A stretch of 5,952 nucleotides of DNA, taken from assembly GCA_002390305.1 (NCBI GenBank), contig DGPE01000052.1:1-5952 (forward strand), written 5' to 3'. Position 1 is the first letter of the stretch. The number at the start of each line of letters is the position of its first letter. The position numbers were made by a program, and so were the translations under genes. This stretch comes from Micrococcales bacterium UBA4448 (GTDB lineage: Bacteria > Actinomycetota > Actinomycetes > Actinomycetales > Microbacteriaceae). This document shows positions 1 to 5,952 of this stretch, in pieces. A model generated the notes under the pieces. That model was not told the DNA's origin, searched no databases, and saw nothing but the letters and a program-made list of their open reading frames with translations.

Positions 1-465
1 GTTGGTGGTGCAAGAAGCGTTTGAGATGATGTGGTGTTTTGAAGGGTCATAGAGGTGCTCGTTTACACCGATTACAAAGGTTGCATCCTCATCGGTAGCA
101 GGAGCAGAGATGATTACCTTCTTAGCCCCGGCCTCAATGTGCTTTCCAGCATCGCTGGCCTTGGTAAAGATACCGGTGGATTCAACAACAATGTCCACAC
201 CGAGGTCTCCCCAACCGAGCTTGCTCGGGTCGCGCTCGGCAAGAACTTTGATTGTTTTGCCGTTGACAACAATGCTGTCTCCATCAACCGAAACAGCCGC
301 ATCTAACCTGCCGGTTACAGAGTCGTATTTCAACAGATGCGCCAGAGAGGCTGGGTCCGAGAGGTCGTTAACTGCAACGATTTCTAAGTCAGAATTTTGA
401 GCGAGGGCGGCACGCAGATAATTTCTACCAATACGTCCAAAACCATTAATACCAATACGAGTCAC
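1..465 (-). CDS. gap: Glyceraldehyde-3-phosphate dehydrogenase (type I), N-terminal part, cut by window edge
   Basis: Glycolytic enzyme that oxidises and phosphorylates glyceraldehyde 3-phosphate with NAD in the cytoplasm. 155 residues are visible. The N-terminal Rossmann fold opens with TRIGINGFGRIGR (residues 2-14, dinucleotide-binding Gly 8/10/13), followed by AVND with Asp34, the residue that in this family favours NAD over NADP. STG lies at 96-98, SAPATDED at 120-127, and the active-site signature SNASCTTN at 148-155 with nucleophile Cys152. The catalytic domain beyond Asn155 lies outside the window. The start is GTG at 465: GGAG at 476-473 gives a 7-base spacer, and an in-frame stop at 486-484 excludes any upstream start. 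No frameshift is visible. It follows sodA by 63 bases; in actinobacteria gap usually leads a gap-pgk-tpi cluster, which would lie to the left. The assignment is essentially certain; full length cannot be judged. Confidence 0.97.
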   Translation of the reverse strand, partial: MTRIGINGFGRIGRNYLRAALAQNSDLEIVAVNDLSDPASLAHLLKYDSVTGRLDAAVSVDGDSIVVNGKTIKVLAERDPSKLGWGDLGVDIVVESTGIFTKASDAGKHIEAGAKKVIISAPATDEDATFVIGVNEHLYDPSKHHIISNASCTTN

Positions 466-489
466 GGGGCTACTCCAGAACTGTTAGTG

Positions 490-520
490 AATAAGATAAT
501 CGCCCGAACGCCTTTGGGCG
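490..520 (-). terminator. Weak hairpin between sodA and gap, possible terminator or attenuator
   Basis: Reading the minus strand, an imperfect inverted repeat follows the sodA stop: CGCCC pairs with GGGCG (5 bp), then an A-C mismatch and two A-T pairs around a GGCG loop. The next bases are ATTATCTTATT, which is T-rich but broken by A and C. An alternative 4-bp fold (CGCC-CAAA-GGCG) competes with it. It lies 8 bases after the sodA stop and 24 bases before the gap Shine-Dalgarno, so it could partly end sodA transcripts or stabilise their 3' end. The short stem and interrupted T-tract make strong intrinsic termination doubtful. Confidence 0.35.
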
Positions 521-528
521 GACTCCCG

Positions 529-1146
529 TTAGCCTAGCAGCAGCGAGGCGCTGCCCGCCTTCACCGATTCGAACCGTGTTGCCACATCTTGCCAGTTCAC
601 GATGTTCCAAAAAGCCTTGACGTAATCTGCCTTGACGTTGACATAGTCCAAGTAGAAAGCGTGCTCCCACATGTCAAGCATCAATAGCGGGATCATGCCC
701 ATGGCAAGGTTTCCCTGCTGGTCATATAGCTGACCAATTACGAGCCGGTTCCCCATGCTGTCCCAAGCTAGATAGGCCCATCCTGAGCCTTGTATGCCAA
801 GTGCTGCAGCATTGAAGTGCTTCTGGAATCCATCGTAGGAGCCGAAGTATTCGGTAATTGCGGCCAGTAATTCTCCCGTAGCCTCGCCACCGTCGGCGGC
901 TAGATTCTTCCAAAATATGCTGTGATTCACGTGGCCGCCTAAGTGGAAAGCTAGGTCTTTTTGCAGCCTTGGTAGATTCACGAAGTTCTCCGTGGCCCTC
1001 GCCTCAGCCATTGCGTCAAGCGCCGCGTTGGCACCTGTTACATAAGCCTGATGGTGCTTGGAGTGGTGGAGCTCCATGATTCTTGCGGAAATGTGTGGCT
1101 CAAGCGCTGCGTAGTCGTAGCTGAGTTCTGGAAGTGTGTAAGTCAT
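529..1146 (-). CDS. sodA: Superoxide dismutase, Fe/Mn family (predicted manganese type)
   Basis: Cytoplasmic enzyme converting superoxide to peroxide and oxygen. It has 205 residues, normal for the family, and no signal peptide. The N-terminal helical hairpin domain (about 3-82) carries metal ligand His27 in MELHHSKHHQAY, gateway residues His31 and Tyr35, and ligand His75 in HVNHSIFW. The C-terminal alpha/beta domain (about 88-197) carries GSGWAYL at 120-126 and the signature DMWEHAFY with ligands Asp158 and His162, plus Trp160, Glu161 and Tyr165. Gly70-Gly71 before His75 and Gln143 in YDQQ are the pattern of Mn enzymes; mycobacterial Fe SOD has His at the latter place (inference from recalled alignments). 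The ATG at 1146 is preceded by AGGA (1156-1153) with a 6-base spacer. It sits 52 bases after whiA and may be co-transcribed or have its own promoter. All catalytic residues are present. Confidence 0.97.
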   Translation of the reverse strand: MTYTLPELSYDYAALEPHISARIMELHHSKHHQAYVTGANAALDAMAEARATENFVNLPRLQKDLAFHLGGHVNHSIFWKNLAADGGEATGELLAAITEYFGSYDGFQKHFNAAALGIQGSGWAYLAWDSMGNRLVIGQLYDQQGNLAMGMIPLLMLDMWEHAFYLDYVNVKADYVKAFWNIVNWQDVATRFESVKAGSASLLLG

Positions 1147-1160
1147 TTCTGTTCCTGCTT

Positions 1161-1178
1161 TCTAATTAGATTGATCAA
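1161..1178. promoter_or_regulatory. Two abutting perfect palindromes upstream of sodA
   Basis: TCTAATTAGA (1161-1170) and TTGATCAA (1171-1178) are each perfect palindromes and touch without a spacer, 4 bases upstream of the sodA Shine-Dalgarno sequence. Such symmetry is typical of protein operators, and a redox- or metal-responsive control of sodA would make sense, but the sequence does not match the IdeR/DtxR, Fur or MntR boxes that I know. I see no convincing -35/-10 pair in the 52-base gap, so a promoter, if any, may lie in the end of whiA. AT-rich short palindromes also arise by chance. Confidence 0.25.
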
Positions 1179-1198
1179 CTGGGCAACCAGCTTTATTC

Positions 1199-2173
1199 CT
1201 AGATGTAATCGCTGATCGCGGATTCGGTATCGGGGATACCCAGCTCAGCTGCGCGCTTATCTGCAGTTGCAAGCAGTCGTCTAATCCGACCTGCGACCGC
1301 ATCCTTGGTCATTGGTGGGGTCGAAAGTCGCCCAAGTTCGTCTAGCGAGGCATCCTTATGCTTTAAACGCAATTCGCCTGCGTATTTGAGATGCTCAGGA
1401 GCGTCCTCCCCCAGTATTTCCAATGCTCGTTGCACTCTTGCGCCGGCTGCAACCGCAGCTTGCGCACTTCGTCTGAGGTTTGCGTCATCAAAGTTTGCAA
1501 GCCTGCTGGCTGCGCCTTTGACTTCTCTTCGGCTTCTAAGCTCTTCCCACTTTTCCACCTGCGTGACACAACCGATTTGTCTCAGCAGCTCAGAGATGGC
1601 TTCCCCGTCACGAACTACCACCTTATAAACGTTACGAACCTCGCGAGCTTTTGCGCTAACGCCGAGCCTTCTTGCTACTCCAACCAGTGCCATTGCAGAC
1701 TCGTTACCCGGAGCGGTTACCTCAAGCGAGGTCGACCTGCCCGGATCAGTCAGTATGCCCTGCGCCAAGAACGCCCCTCGCCAAACTGCCCTAGCTTCAT
1801 CAAGCGTTGAACTGATTAGGGTTGCGGGCAATCCTCGTACTGGCCTGCCCCGATTGTCGATCAACCCGGTTTGCCTTGCAAGCAGCTCACCATCCCTTAG
1901 GACTCTAATTTGGTAGCCACTGTTTTTTCTAAGACCGCCTGCTTGAACAACTGTTGCATCGGACTGAATCCCGTATAGCTCGACAATCGCTCTGGCCAGT
2001 CTGCGAGCAAGTGTTGCAGAATCGAGTTCTACTTCAATCGCAATTCTCCCCGAAATCAGGTGAAGCCCGCCACAGAAGCGCAGCACTGTTGCTAGTTCTG
2101 CCGCCCTTTCAAGCCCAGTCTTTACTTGGACTCTGGCCAACTCTTCCTTAATATCTTGGGTTAGCGCCATCAT
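1199..2173 (-). CDS. whiA: WhiA, DNA-binding regulator with LAGLIDADG-like and HTH domains
   Basis: Sporulation regulator in Streptomyces (acts with WhiB) and a conserved chromosome- or division-linked DNA-binding protein in other Gram-positives; the role in a non-sporulating actinobacterium is unknown. 324 residues, near the usual 315-330. The N-terminal part (about 1-215) is the degenerate homing-endonuclease fold, with FCGGLHL at 33-39, the SGYQIRVL strand at 85-92, and WRGAFLAQGILTDPGRS at 131-147. A linker with FDDANLRRSAQAA (228-240) leads to the C-terminal helix-turn-helix domain (about 240-320), including LDELGRLSTPPMTKDAVAGR and a conserved tail LGIPDTE. The first ATG (2173) overlaps the rapZ stop as TAATG. 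A second ATG follows at once at 2170 and starts MALTQ, resembling family N-termini; GAGAG sits 2 bases before the first and 5 before the second, so 2170 is possibly the true start. Translational coupling to rapZ is likely. Confidence 0.96.
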   Translation of the reverse strand: MMALTQDIKEELARVQVKTGLERAAELATVLRFCGGLHLISGRIAIEVELDSATLARRLARAIVELYGIQSDATVVQAGGLRKNSGYQIRVLRDGELLARQTGLIDNRGRPVRGLPATLISSTLDEARAVWRGAFLAQGILTDPGRSTSLEVTAPGNESAMALVGVARRLGVSAKAREVRNVYKVVVRDGEAISELLRQIGCVTQVEKWEELRSRREVKGAASRLANFDDANLRRSAQAAVAAGARVQRALEILGEDAPEHLKYAGELRLKHKDASLDELGRLSTPPMTKDAVAGRIRRLLATADKRAAELGIPDTESAISDYI

Positions 2174-3045
2174 TACTCTCTACCTAGATCTCGGTGCGAT
2201 GCGGCTACCTGGATTTCTGAATCCTCGGACAGCAGCTTGGCCATCTTGTTAGTTAGAGCCACCGAACGGTGCTTGCCTCCGGTGCAGCCAATCGCAACTG
2301 TCGCAAACCTCTTATTTTCTCTTCTGTAGCCGGCCAGAACAGTCTTCAATGTGGCAAGGTAGGTATCTAGAAACTGGTCAACCCCCGGTTGAGAAAGTAC
2401 ATACTCCGAAACCGCTTTGTCATTTCCGGTCTTGTCCCGCAGGGTTTCTTTCCAGTGAGGGTTAGGTATAAATCTGGCATCGGCCACCATGTCCGCATCC
2501 GCTGGAAGCCCGTACTTGAAACCAAAGCTCATCAAGTTCACTTTGAAAGTTTTCGCCTCGCCCTCGAATGCCTCAGCAACCCGGTTTGTCAATTGGTGGA
2601 CGTTTGAATCAGAGGTATCAAAAACAATGTCAGCTGCTTCTCGCAAGGTCAAGAGCTGCTCGCGTTCAGCCTCGATACCGTCCAGGACTCTGCCGTCACC
2701 TTGAAGCGGATGTGGGCGTCTCACAGACTCGAAACGCTTAACAAGAGCTTCATTGCTAGCTTCCAGGAAGAGCACCCGGACACTGATGTCACTAGTGCGT
2801 AGTTGCTGGATGTGGCTTTGTAGTTCTGCGAAGAATTCGCCGCCACGAACATCTATAACAACCGCAACCTTAGCCAGTGCTTGATTACTCATTGCGAACA
2901 GGTCATTTATTGGCAGCAGCAGTTGGGGCGGTAGATTGTCGACTACATACCAACCGTGATCTTCGAGTGCATTTCCGACCGTTGAACGCCCCGCACCCGA
3001 CATGCCAGTTACAACAAGCAGCTCGGGTCTGTTCTCGAGTTTCAT
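2173..3045 (-). CDS. rapZ: RapZ (YvcJ-type) P-loop nucleotide-binding protein
   Basis: In E. coli RapZ is an RNA-binding adaptor that delivers the sRNA GlmZ to RNase E and senses glucosamine 6-phosphate; in Gram-positives the homologue YvcJ hydrolyses nucleotides and its target is unclear. GlmZ is not known in actinobacteria, so the RNase-adapter name is homology only. The protein has 290 residues, as usual. Walker A is GMSGAGRST (14-22), with Arg in place of Lys as in many actinobacterial members; then VVDNLPP (34-40), IDVRGGEF (64-71), VRRPHPL (108-114), SFGFKYG (173-179) and the C-terminal anion-site motif GCTGGKHRS (253-261). The ATG at 3045 is chosen because AGG at 3055-3053 then has a 7-base spacer; the longer GTG start at 3051 would leave one base. 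It lies 60 bases after uvrC and overlaps whiA by one base. Confidence 0.95.
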   Translation of the reverse strand: MKLENRPELLVVTGMSGAGRSTVGNALEDHGWYVVDNLPPQLLLPINDLFAMSNQALAKVAVVIDVRGGEFFAELQSHIQQLRTSDISVRVLFLEASNEALVKRFESVRRPHPLQGDGRVLDGIEAEREQLLTLREAADIVFDTSDSNVHQLTNRVAEAFEGEAKTFKVNLMSFGFKYGLPADADMVADARFIPNPHWKETLRDKTGNDKAVSEYVLSQPGVDQFLDTYLATLKTVLAGYRRENKRFATVAIGCTGGKHRSVALTNKMAKLLSEDSEIQVAASHRDLGRE

Positions 3046-3052
3046 CAACACG

Positions 3053-3058
3053 CCTATC
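3053..3058 (-). promoter_or_regulatory. Shine-Dalgarno GATAGG deciding the rapZ start
   Basis: The only plausible ribosome binding site upstream of rapZ reads GATAGG on the minus strand. It stands 7 bases before ATG 3045, 4 before TTG 3048 and 1 before GTG 3051. Spacing therefore favours the ATG and a protein two residues shorter than the longest open frame. Confidence 0.5.
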
Positions 3059-3105
3059 AGTCGGCTTCTAGGTTATCGCTTCGGCGTGTCGCGTGTGGAG
3101 GATTT

Positions 3106-4953
3106 CTAGTCTTTGAGGTGTTTGAGAACAGTTTCAGCCAATTTGTCTCCGAACCCGGGCAGCTGGCAAATTTCATCCTGGCTGGCCATTCTTATCCGCT
3201 TGAGCGACCCAAACTTCCGAAGCAATAACCTTGCGCGCTGTTCCCCCAAACCTGGAATTTCGAGCAGCAACGAGCTAATGGACTTTGAGCGTGACTTGCG
3301 CTGGGCGCTGATCGCAAACCTGTGGGCCTCGTCTCTGATTCGTTGAAGCAAAAAAAGTTCTTCAGATGTCCGGGGAAGAATCAATGGGTAGTCAAGGCCG
3401 GAAACAAAAACCTCTTCAAGCCGCTTTGCCAATGAAATAAGAGTTATCCCAGTGACATTTGAGTCATTCATGGCCCTTATTGCGGCGTTTAGCTGGGGCA
3501 ATCCGCCATCTATAACCAGTAGCCCCGGCCGATAGCTAAATCGCTCGCTCTGCATGCCGTCCTCGTTGAGATATTTCAACCGGCGCATCAGGGTTTGGTA
3601 AACAGATTCCGTGTCGTCAGCTGTATCTAGGTTGAACTTTCGGTATTGATCTTTTCTGGGAAGGCCGTCTTCGAAGACAATCATTGAACCAACAGTGTTG
3701 GTTCCGGAGAGATGAGATATGTCATAGCATTCGATCCGAAGTGGAGCGGTTTCCATATTGAGCATCTTCTGCAGACCGGCCAAGGCTTCGGCCCTGGCAC
3801 TAAAGTCAGACACACGTTTCAGCTTGTAGTTTTGTAAAGCGTGAGCAGCATTCTGGGAAGCAGTTTGAAGTAGTGCCGCCTTATCACCGCGTTTTGGAGC
3901 GAAAAGACTGCAGTTTTTTTGACGAAGCTCCGTGAGCCACTTCTCCACCACCTCTTTATCCGCCGGCATTTCCGTTAGGTAGATTTCCTTCGGAACGACA
4001 GGTGCCTCAGCAGCACCGGATTTTGAATATATGTCTTGCAGCAAATATTCCAGCAGCTCGCCGTTGCTTCTGTCTAACTCCAGGTCGACCACCAGAGATC
4101 TGTTTCCACGAATCCTGCCACCGCGCACCATAAATATCGAGACTGCAGCTGAAAGCTCATCTCTGCTGAGACCGATTAGATCGGCGTCTACCTGGTCGTC
4201 CAGAACAATTGTTGACTTCTCGAGCACTCGCTCCAGGGCTTGAATATCATCTCGATACCTGGCCGCGAGCTCGAAGTTCTGGTCACTGCTGGCAAGAGCC
4301 ATCTTTTGACGCAGATTTGAGACGTGAGAGTCGTTTCCTGAACCAATGAAATCCCCCAGGGACTTTGCGATTGCCTTGTGGTCGGACTCCGAGACTCTTG
4401 AAACACAGGGAGCCGCACATTTACCGAGTTCGGCCAACAGGCAGGGGCGCCCGGTCCTCGCGGCAGTCTGGAAGGTGCTGGAAGAACAGCTTCTCACCGG
4501 GTATACCCGCAAGAGTGAATCCAGGGTGTCCCTAATTGCCCACGATTGCGTGTACGGACCAAAGTACTTAACGCCTTTTAGGTCACGATTTCTAGTTATG
4601 AATGCTCTTGGAACCCTGTCCCCCATTGAAATTGCCAGGTATGGGTAGGACTTATCGTCCCTAAACCTGACATTAAACGGTGGTTGAAACTCCTTGATCC
4701 AAGTGAATTCAAGTTGTAATGCCTCAAACTCGGTGCCGACTATGGTCCACTTAACGTCGGCTGCACTGAGAACCATTCGTCTGGTTCGCTCATGCAGTGA
4801 ACTCAGTGGCCCGAAGTAATTGCTTAGCCTGGCCCGCAAGTTCTTGGCTTTACCGACGTAGAGCACTCTGCCTTCCGCGTCCAAGAATCTGTAAACCCCA
4901 GGTTCCTTGGGGATTTCTGATGCCTTAGGCCGAAAGCTAAGTTCTTGAGCCAT
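3106..4953 (-). CDS. uvrC: Excinuclease ABC subunit UvrC
   Basis: Dual-incision nuclease of nucleotide excision repair; recruited by UvrB at damaged DNA, it cuts first 3' then 5' of the lesion. 615 residues, full length. The N-terminal GIY-YIG nuclease (about 15-95) shows PGVY (18-21), YVGKA (32-36), Arg40 in KNLRARL and an acidic TEFEALQLE segment (74-82). Four cysteines at 156, 171, 179 and 183 match the spacing of the cluster reported to bind [4Fe-4S] in UvrC. The UVR motif that contacts UvrB spans about 211-245. The RNase H-like 5' nuclease carries Asp411 (ECYDISH), Asp482 (VIDGG) and His544 (DEAHRFA). Tandem helix-hairpin-helix units lie at about 563-613 (IPGLG, LPGFG). The ATG at 4953 is 2 bases after the uvrA stop, with GGAG at 4968-4965 inside uvrA (11-base spacer, long), suggesting translational coupling. 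No key residue is missing. Confidence 0.98.
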   Translation of the reverse strand: MAQELSFRPKASEIPKEPGVYRFLDAEGRVLYVGKAKNLRARLSNYFGPLSSLHERTRRMVLSAADVKWTIVGTEFEALQLEFTWIKEFQPPFNVRFRDDKSYPYLAISMGDRVPRAFITRNRDLKGVKYFGPYTQSWAIRDTLDSLLRVYPVRSCSSSTFQTAARTGRPCLLAELGKCAAPCVSRVSESDHKAIAKSLGDFIGSGNDSHVSNLRQKMALASSDQNFELAARYRDDIQALERVLEKSTIVLDDQVDADLIGLSRDELSAAVSIFMVRGGRIRGNRSLVVDLELDRSNGELLEYLLQDIYSKSGAAEAPVVPKEIYLTEMPADKEVVEKWLTELRQKNCSLFAPKRGDKAALLQTASQNAAHALQNYKLKRVSDFSARAEALAGLQKMLNMETAPLRIECYDISHLSGTNTVGSMIVFEDGLPRKDQYRKFNLDTADDTESVYQTLMRRLKYLNEDGMQSERFSYRPGLLVIDGGLPQLNAAIRAMNDSNVTGITLISLAKRLEEVFVSGLDYPLILPRTSEELFLLQRIRDEAHRFAISAQRKSRSKSISSLLLEIPGLGEQRARLLLRKFGSLKRIRMASQDEICQLPGFGDKLAETVLKHLKD

Positions 4954-4955
4954 AG

Positions 4956-5952
4956 TTACAAAATCTCCGCCAAGAATCTACCGGTGTGACTGCTCGCTGA
5001 CTGAGCTACCGTTTCCGGTGTGCCCTCGGCTATTACCAATCCTCCCCCGGATCCGCCCTCGGGACCCAGGTCGATTACCCAGTCTGCGCACCTAATAACA
5101 TCCAGATTGTGCTCAATCACAATTGCAGTGTTGCCCTTGTCGACCAGGTTGTTCAGTACCTTCAGTAGCTTGCTGACATCCTCGAAGTGGAGTCCCGTAG
5201 TCGGCTCGTCCAAAACGTAGATTGTTCTGCCGGTAGAGCGCCTTTGCAGCTCGGTTGCAAGCTTCACTCGCTGGGCCTCGCCGCCTGAAAGAGTGGTTGC
5301 ACTTTGCCCGAGCCTGACATATCCAAGGCCGACTTCAACCAGTGTGTCTAGGTATCTCGCAATCGAGCCGATCGGAGCGAAGAACTCTGCGGCGTCGCTG
5401 ATTGGCATGTTAAGCACATCTCCAATTGACTTGCCCTTGTAGTTGACTTGAAGCGTCTCTCGGTTGTAGCGAGCTCCCTTGCAGTCCTCGCACATTACGT
5501 AAACGTCAGGCAAGAAATTCATCTCAATCTTGATGGTTCCGTCGCCGGCACATGTTTCACAGCGACCACCCTTCACATTAAAAGAGAATCTGCCCTGCAA
5601 GTAACCGCGAACCTTAGCCTCTGGGGTGTCTGCGAAAAGCTTACGGATGTTGTCAAATACTCCCGTGTATGTTGCGGGATTGGATCTAGGTGTTCTACCG
5701 ATTGGTGCCTGATCAACATGAACCACTTTGTCCAGCAGATCCACGCCTTCAACTCGAGTGTGTTTTCCGGCAACAGATTTGGCTCTGTTCAGCTTTTGCG
5801 CGAGAACTTCATAGAGCACATCGTTGACCAGCGAGGATTTGCCGGAGCCACTCACTCCGGTGACTGCAGTCATAACACCAAGAGGGAATGTTACGTCAAC
5901 ATTCTGTAAATTATTCTCCCGAGCGCCAATTACTCTGAGTGACCCTTCGGCC
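4956..5952 (-). CDS. uvrA: Excinuclease ABC subunit UvrA, C-terminal part, start outside window
   Basis: ABC-family ATPase that finds DNA damage as a dimer and loads UvrB. 331 residues are visible, about the last third of a usual 950-residue protein; the frame stays open from the right edge (read from 5951), so the Met at 5873 is internal. In fragment numbering: Walker A GVSGSGKSS at 32-40; zinc module CETC and CEDC with Cys 131, 134, 154 and 157 (19 residues between pairs), used for damage recognition; FNV-KGGRCE and MNFLPDVYV around it; ABC signature LSGGEAQ at 221-227; Walker B YVLDEPTTGLH with Asp248 and catalytic Glu249; H-loop His281 in IVIEHNLDVI. It ends in GRFLAEIL, an ordinary UvrA C-terminus. 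The stop is TAA at 4958-4956, directly followed by uvrC. In many bacteria uvrB is the neighbour upstream, but this cannot be seen here. Confidence 0.98.
   Translation of the reverse strand, partial: AEGSLRVIGARENNLQNVDVTFPLGVMTAVTGVSGSGKSSLVNDVLYEVLAQKLNRAKSVAGKHTRVEGVDLLDKVVHVDQAPIGRTPRSNPATYTGVFDNIRKLFADTPEAKVRGYLQGRFSFNVKGGRCETCAGDGTIKIEMNFLPDVYVMCEDCKGARYNRETLQVNYKGKSIGDVLNMPISDAAEFFAPIGSIARYLDTLVEVGLGYVRLGQSATTLSGGEAQRVKLATELQRRSTGRTIYVLDEPTTGLHFEDVSKLLKVLNNLVDKGNTAIVIEHNLDVIRCADWVIDLGPEGGSGGGLVIAEGTPETVAQSASSHTGRFLAEIL

Noticed and set aside
1179..1190. Short hairpin CTGG-TTGC-CCAG after whiA as a terminator
   Set aside because: Only a 4-bp stem and no T-run follows on the minus strand.
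1391..1810. 139-codon open frame on the plus strand, opposite whiA
   Set aside because: Antisense to a well-conserved gene, with low-complexity, Ser/Cys/Arg-rich translation typical of a shadow; no supporting signal.
1199..2173. WhiA as an active homing endonuclease
   Set aside because: The LAGLIDADG-like fold in WhiA proteins is known to be degenerate, and I see no intact catalytic acidic motif here.
2982..3006. Arg replacing Lys in the RapZ Walker A motif, as a possible loss of nucleotide binding
   Set aside because: GMSGAGRST is a common form in actinobacterial RapZ as I know the family; not an anomaly.
5871..5873. ATG as the start of a 305-residue ABC protein
   Set aside because: The same frame continues upstream to the window edge with typical UvrA sequence leading into Walker A, so the Met is internal.
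5448..5909. 153-codon open frame on the plus strand, opposite uvrA
   Set aside because: It lies wholly antisense to conserved uvrA sequence including the zinc module and Walker A, has no recognisable domain and no clear ribosome site; a shadow frame.

Overview
This window is a compact stretch of core bacterial chromosome. It holds six genes, all on the minus strand, so transcription runs from high to low coordinates: the end of uvrA, then uvrC, rapZ, whiA, sodA and the start of gap. WhiA, the order uvrA-uvrC-rapZ-whiA followed by gap, the Arg-type P-loop of RapZ and the moderate base composition (about half G+C by eye, not computed) point to an actinobacterium. My best guess is a small-genome Microbacteriaceae or freshwater 'Luna'-type lineage; this is inference, not a species identification.

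Layout by region: 4956-5952 is the C-terminal third of UvrA (the start lies outside the window). 3106-4953 is complete UvrC, starting 2 bases after the uvrA stop. 2173-3045 is complete RapZ. 1199-2173 is complete WhiA, overlapping the rapZ stop by one base. 529-1146 is an Fe/Mn superoxide dismutase, complete. 1-465 is the N-terminal half of glyceraldehyde-3-phosphate dehydrogenase, cut by the window edge just after its catalytic Cys. The largest intergenic gaps are only 52 to 63 bases; there are no RNA genes, mobile elements, CRISPR arrays or long repeats that I can see.

Functionally the window joins three themes: nucleotide excision repair (UvrA finds damage, UvrC cuts both sides of it), the RapZ-WhiA regulatory pair found together across Gram-positive bacteria, and central metabolism with oxidative defence (SOD, GAPDH). 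Two points of order stand out. The yvcK/cofD-like gene that commonly sits between rapZ and whiA is absent, the two being fused into a one-base overlap. A sodA gene sits between whiA and gap. I found no sign of a previously undescribed system; the findings below are small-scale observations (start choices, a paired palindrome before sodA, a weak hairpin before gap, predicted metal sites).
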